Origin: an uncultured Limnohabitans sp.
Lineage (GTDB): Bacteria > Pseudomonadota > Gammaproteobacteria > Burkholderiales > Burkholderiaceae_C
Assembly: GCF_937889215.1 (NCBI RefSeq)
Contig: NZ_CALBEX010000229.1
Coordinates: forward strand, 1 to 5,750
Direction of reading: 5' to 3'
Length of the DNA: 5,750 nucleotides
Positions 5,470-5,750 of this stretch are shown here, piece by piece. Positions within the stretch are counted from its first letter, which is position 1, and the number at the start of each line of letters is the position of its first letter. A program made the position numbers and the translations under genes. The notes beneath the pieces are model-generated. The model searched no databases and was not told where the DNA came from. It saw only the letters and a program-made list of their open reading frames with translations.

Positions 5470-5659
5470 GGGCGCGGCGTGAATGCCCTGAAAATGGGCG
5501 CATCCCTCTCTTGCCGCATCAGTTACAAACCCAGAACAAATCCACACGCACAAGGGGTTTGGTAACAAAGTTTCATTAATTCGCATAGGATGGTTACACG
5601 ATCAGCACACCCGAGCCGGGTGGGTTGCAGCACAGACCCCTAACGAAAGTGAGACGAAC
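5470..5659 (+). promoter_or_regulatory. Intergenic region with presumed gap promoter
   Basis: This 190 bp has no credible gene. The part from about 5552 to 5600 is richer in A and T than its surroundings and holds an imperfect palindrome TTTGGTAACAAA (5558-5569) and a TAGGAT (5586-5591) that might serve as a -10. No -35 at standard spacing is evident. A promoter is expected here because gap is highly expressed; the exact elements are uncertain. Confidence 0.35.
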
Positions 5660-5750
5660 ATGACCACCAAAATTGGCATCAACGGATTTGGCCGAATTGG
5701 CCGCATGGTGTTTCGCGCCGCCGTGCAGAACTTCCACGACATCGAGATCG
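5660..5750 (+). CDS. gap: Glyceraldehyde-3-phosphate dehydrogenase, N-terminus (3' end outside window)
   Basis: Oxidises glyceraldehyde 3-phosphate with NAD+ and phosphate to 1,3-bisphosphoglycerate in glycolysis, or the reverse in gluconeogenesis. Only the first 30 codons are present, but they carry the unmistakable family start: [18 protein letters not shown], with the Gly-x-Gly-x-x-Gly dinucleotide loop at residues 9-14. The start is set by family alignment; the upstream ribosome site is weak (GAAAGTGAG around 5645-5653). The catalytic Cys lies beyond the window. Alternative members such as erythrose-4-phosphate dehydrogenase (Epd) share this start and cannot be fully excluded. Confidence 0.95.
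   Translation, partial: MTTKIGINGFGRIGRMVFRAAVQNFHDIEI

Noticed and set aside
5485..5499. Small hairpin GCCC/GGGC after gnd as a terminator
   Set aside because: The stem is only four pairs, no T run follows, and another GGGC at 5470-5473 competes for pairing. I could not support it as a terminator.

Overview
The window is GC-rich, tightly packed and entirely plus-stranded. Codon use and the downstream gnd and gap genes suggest a betaproteobacterium, probably Burkholderiales (Comamonadaceae-like). That placement is inferred from general character, not from a marker gene.

Positions 1-3879 are the 3' part of a bacterial microcompartment (BMC, metabolosome) operon. In order it holds: the C-terminal part of a CoA-acylating aldehyde dehydrogenase with a candidate shell-targeting tail; a permuted tandem-domain trimer shell protein (BMC-T); a composite protein with an NTF2/SnoaL-like domain, an Ala/Pro linker, a Cys/His cluster and a BMC-cargo-like C-terminus; a pentamer vertex protein (BMC-P, EutN/CcmL family); a canonical hexamer shell protein (BMC-H, PduA-like); and a second permuted tandem BMC-T. 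These are all the shell classes needed for a closed polyhedral shell plus its signature enzyme, which would convert a toxic or volatile aldehyde to an acyl-CoA inside. The enzyme that makes the aldehyde is not in view and probably lies upstream. The substrate therefore cannot be fixed. The gene set and the CsoS1D-like trimers fit metabolosomes of the RMM or unknown-function kind better than classical Pdu or Eut operons.

The first four genes are almost fused: 9 bp between the dehydrogenase and the first BMC-T, then two ATGA stop/start overlaps. The BMC-P stop codon lies in the loop of a terminator-like hairpin followed by six T. A G-free pyrimidine-rich leader and a strong ribosome binding site then precede BMC-H. 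This looks like a control point setting the hexamer apart from the upstream genes. A clear terminator at 3898-3948 closes the operon.

From 4063 on, the genes are central carbon metabolism: a complete 6-phosphogluconate dehydrogenase (gnd, 468 aa) whose cofactor loop reads Asp-Leu-Asn instead of the usual Asn-Arg-Ser/Thr, suggesting NAD preference. After a 190 bp gap comes the start of glyceraldehyde-3-phosphate dehydrogenase (gap), cut by the window end. No RNA genes, mobile elements or CRISPR arrays were seen.
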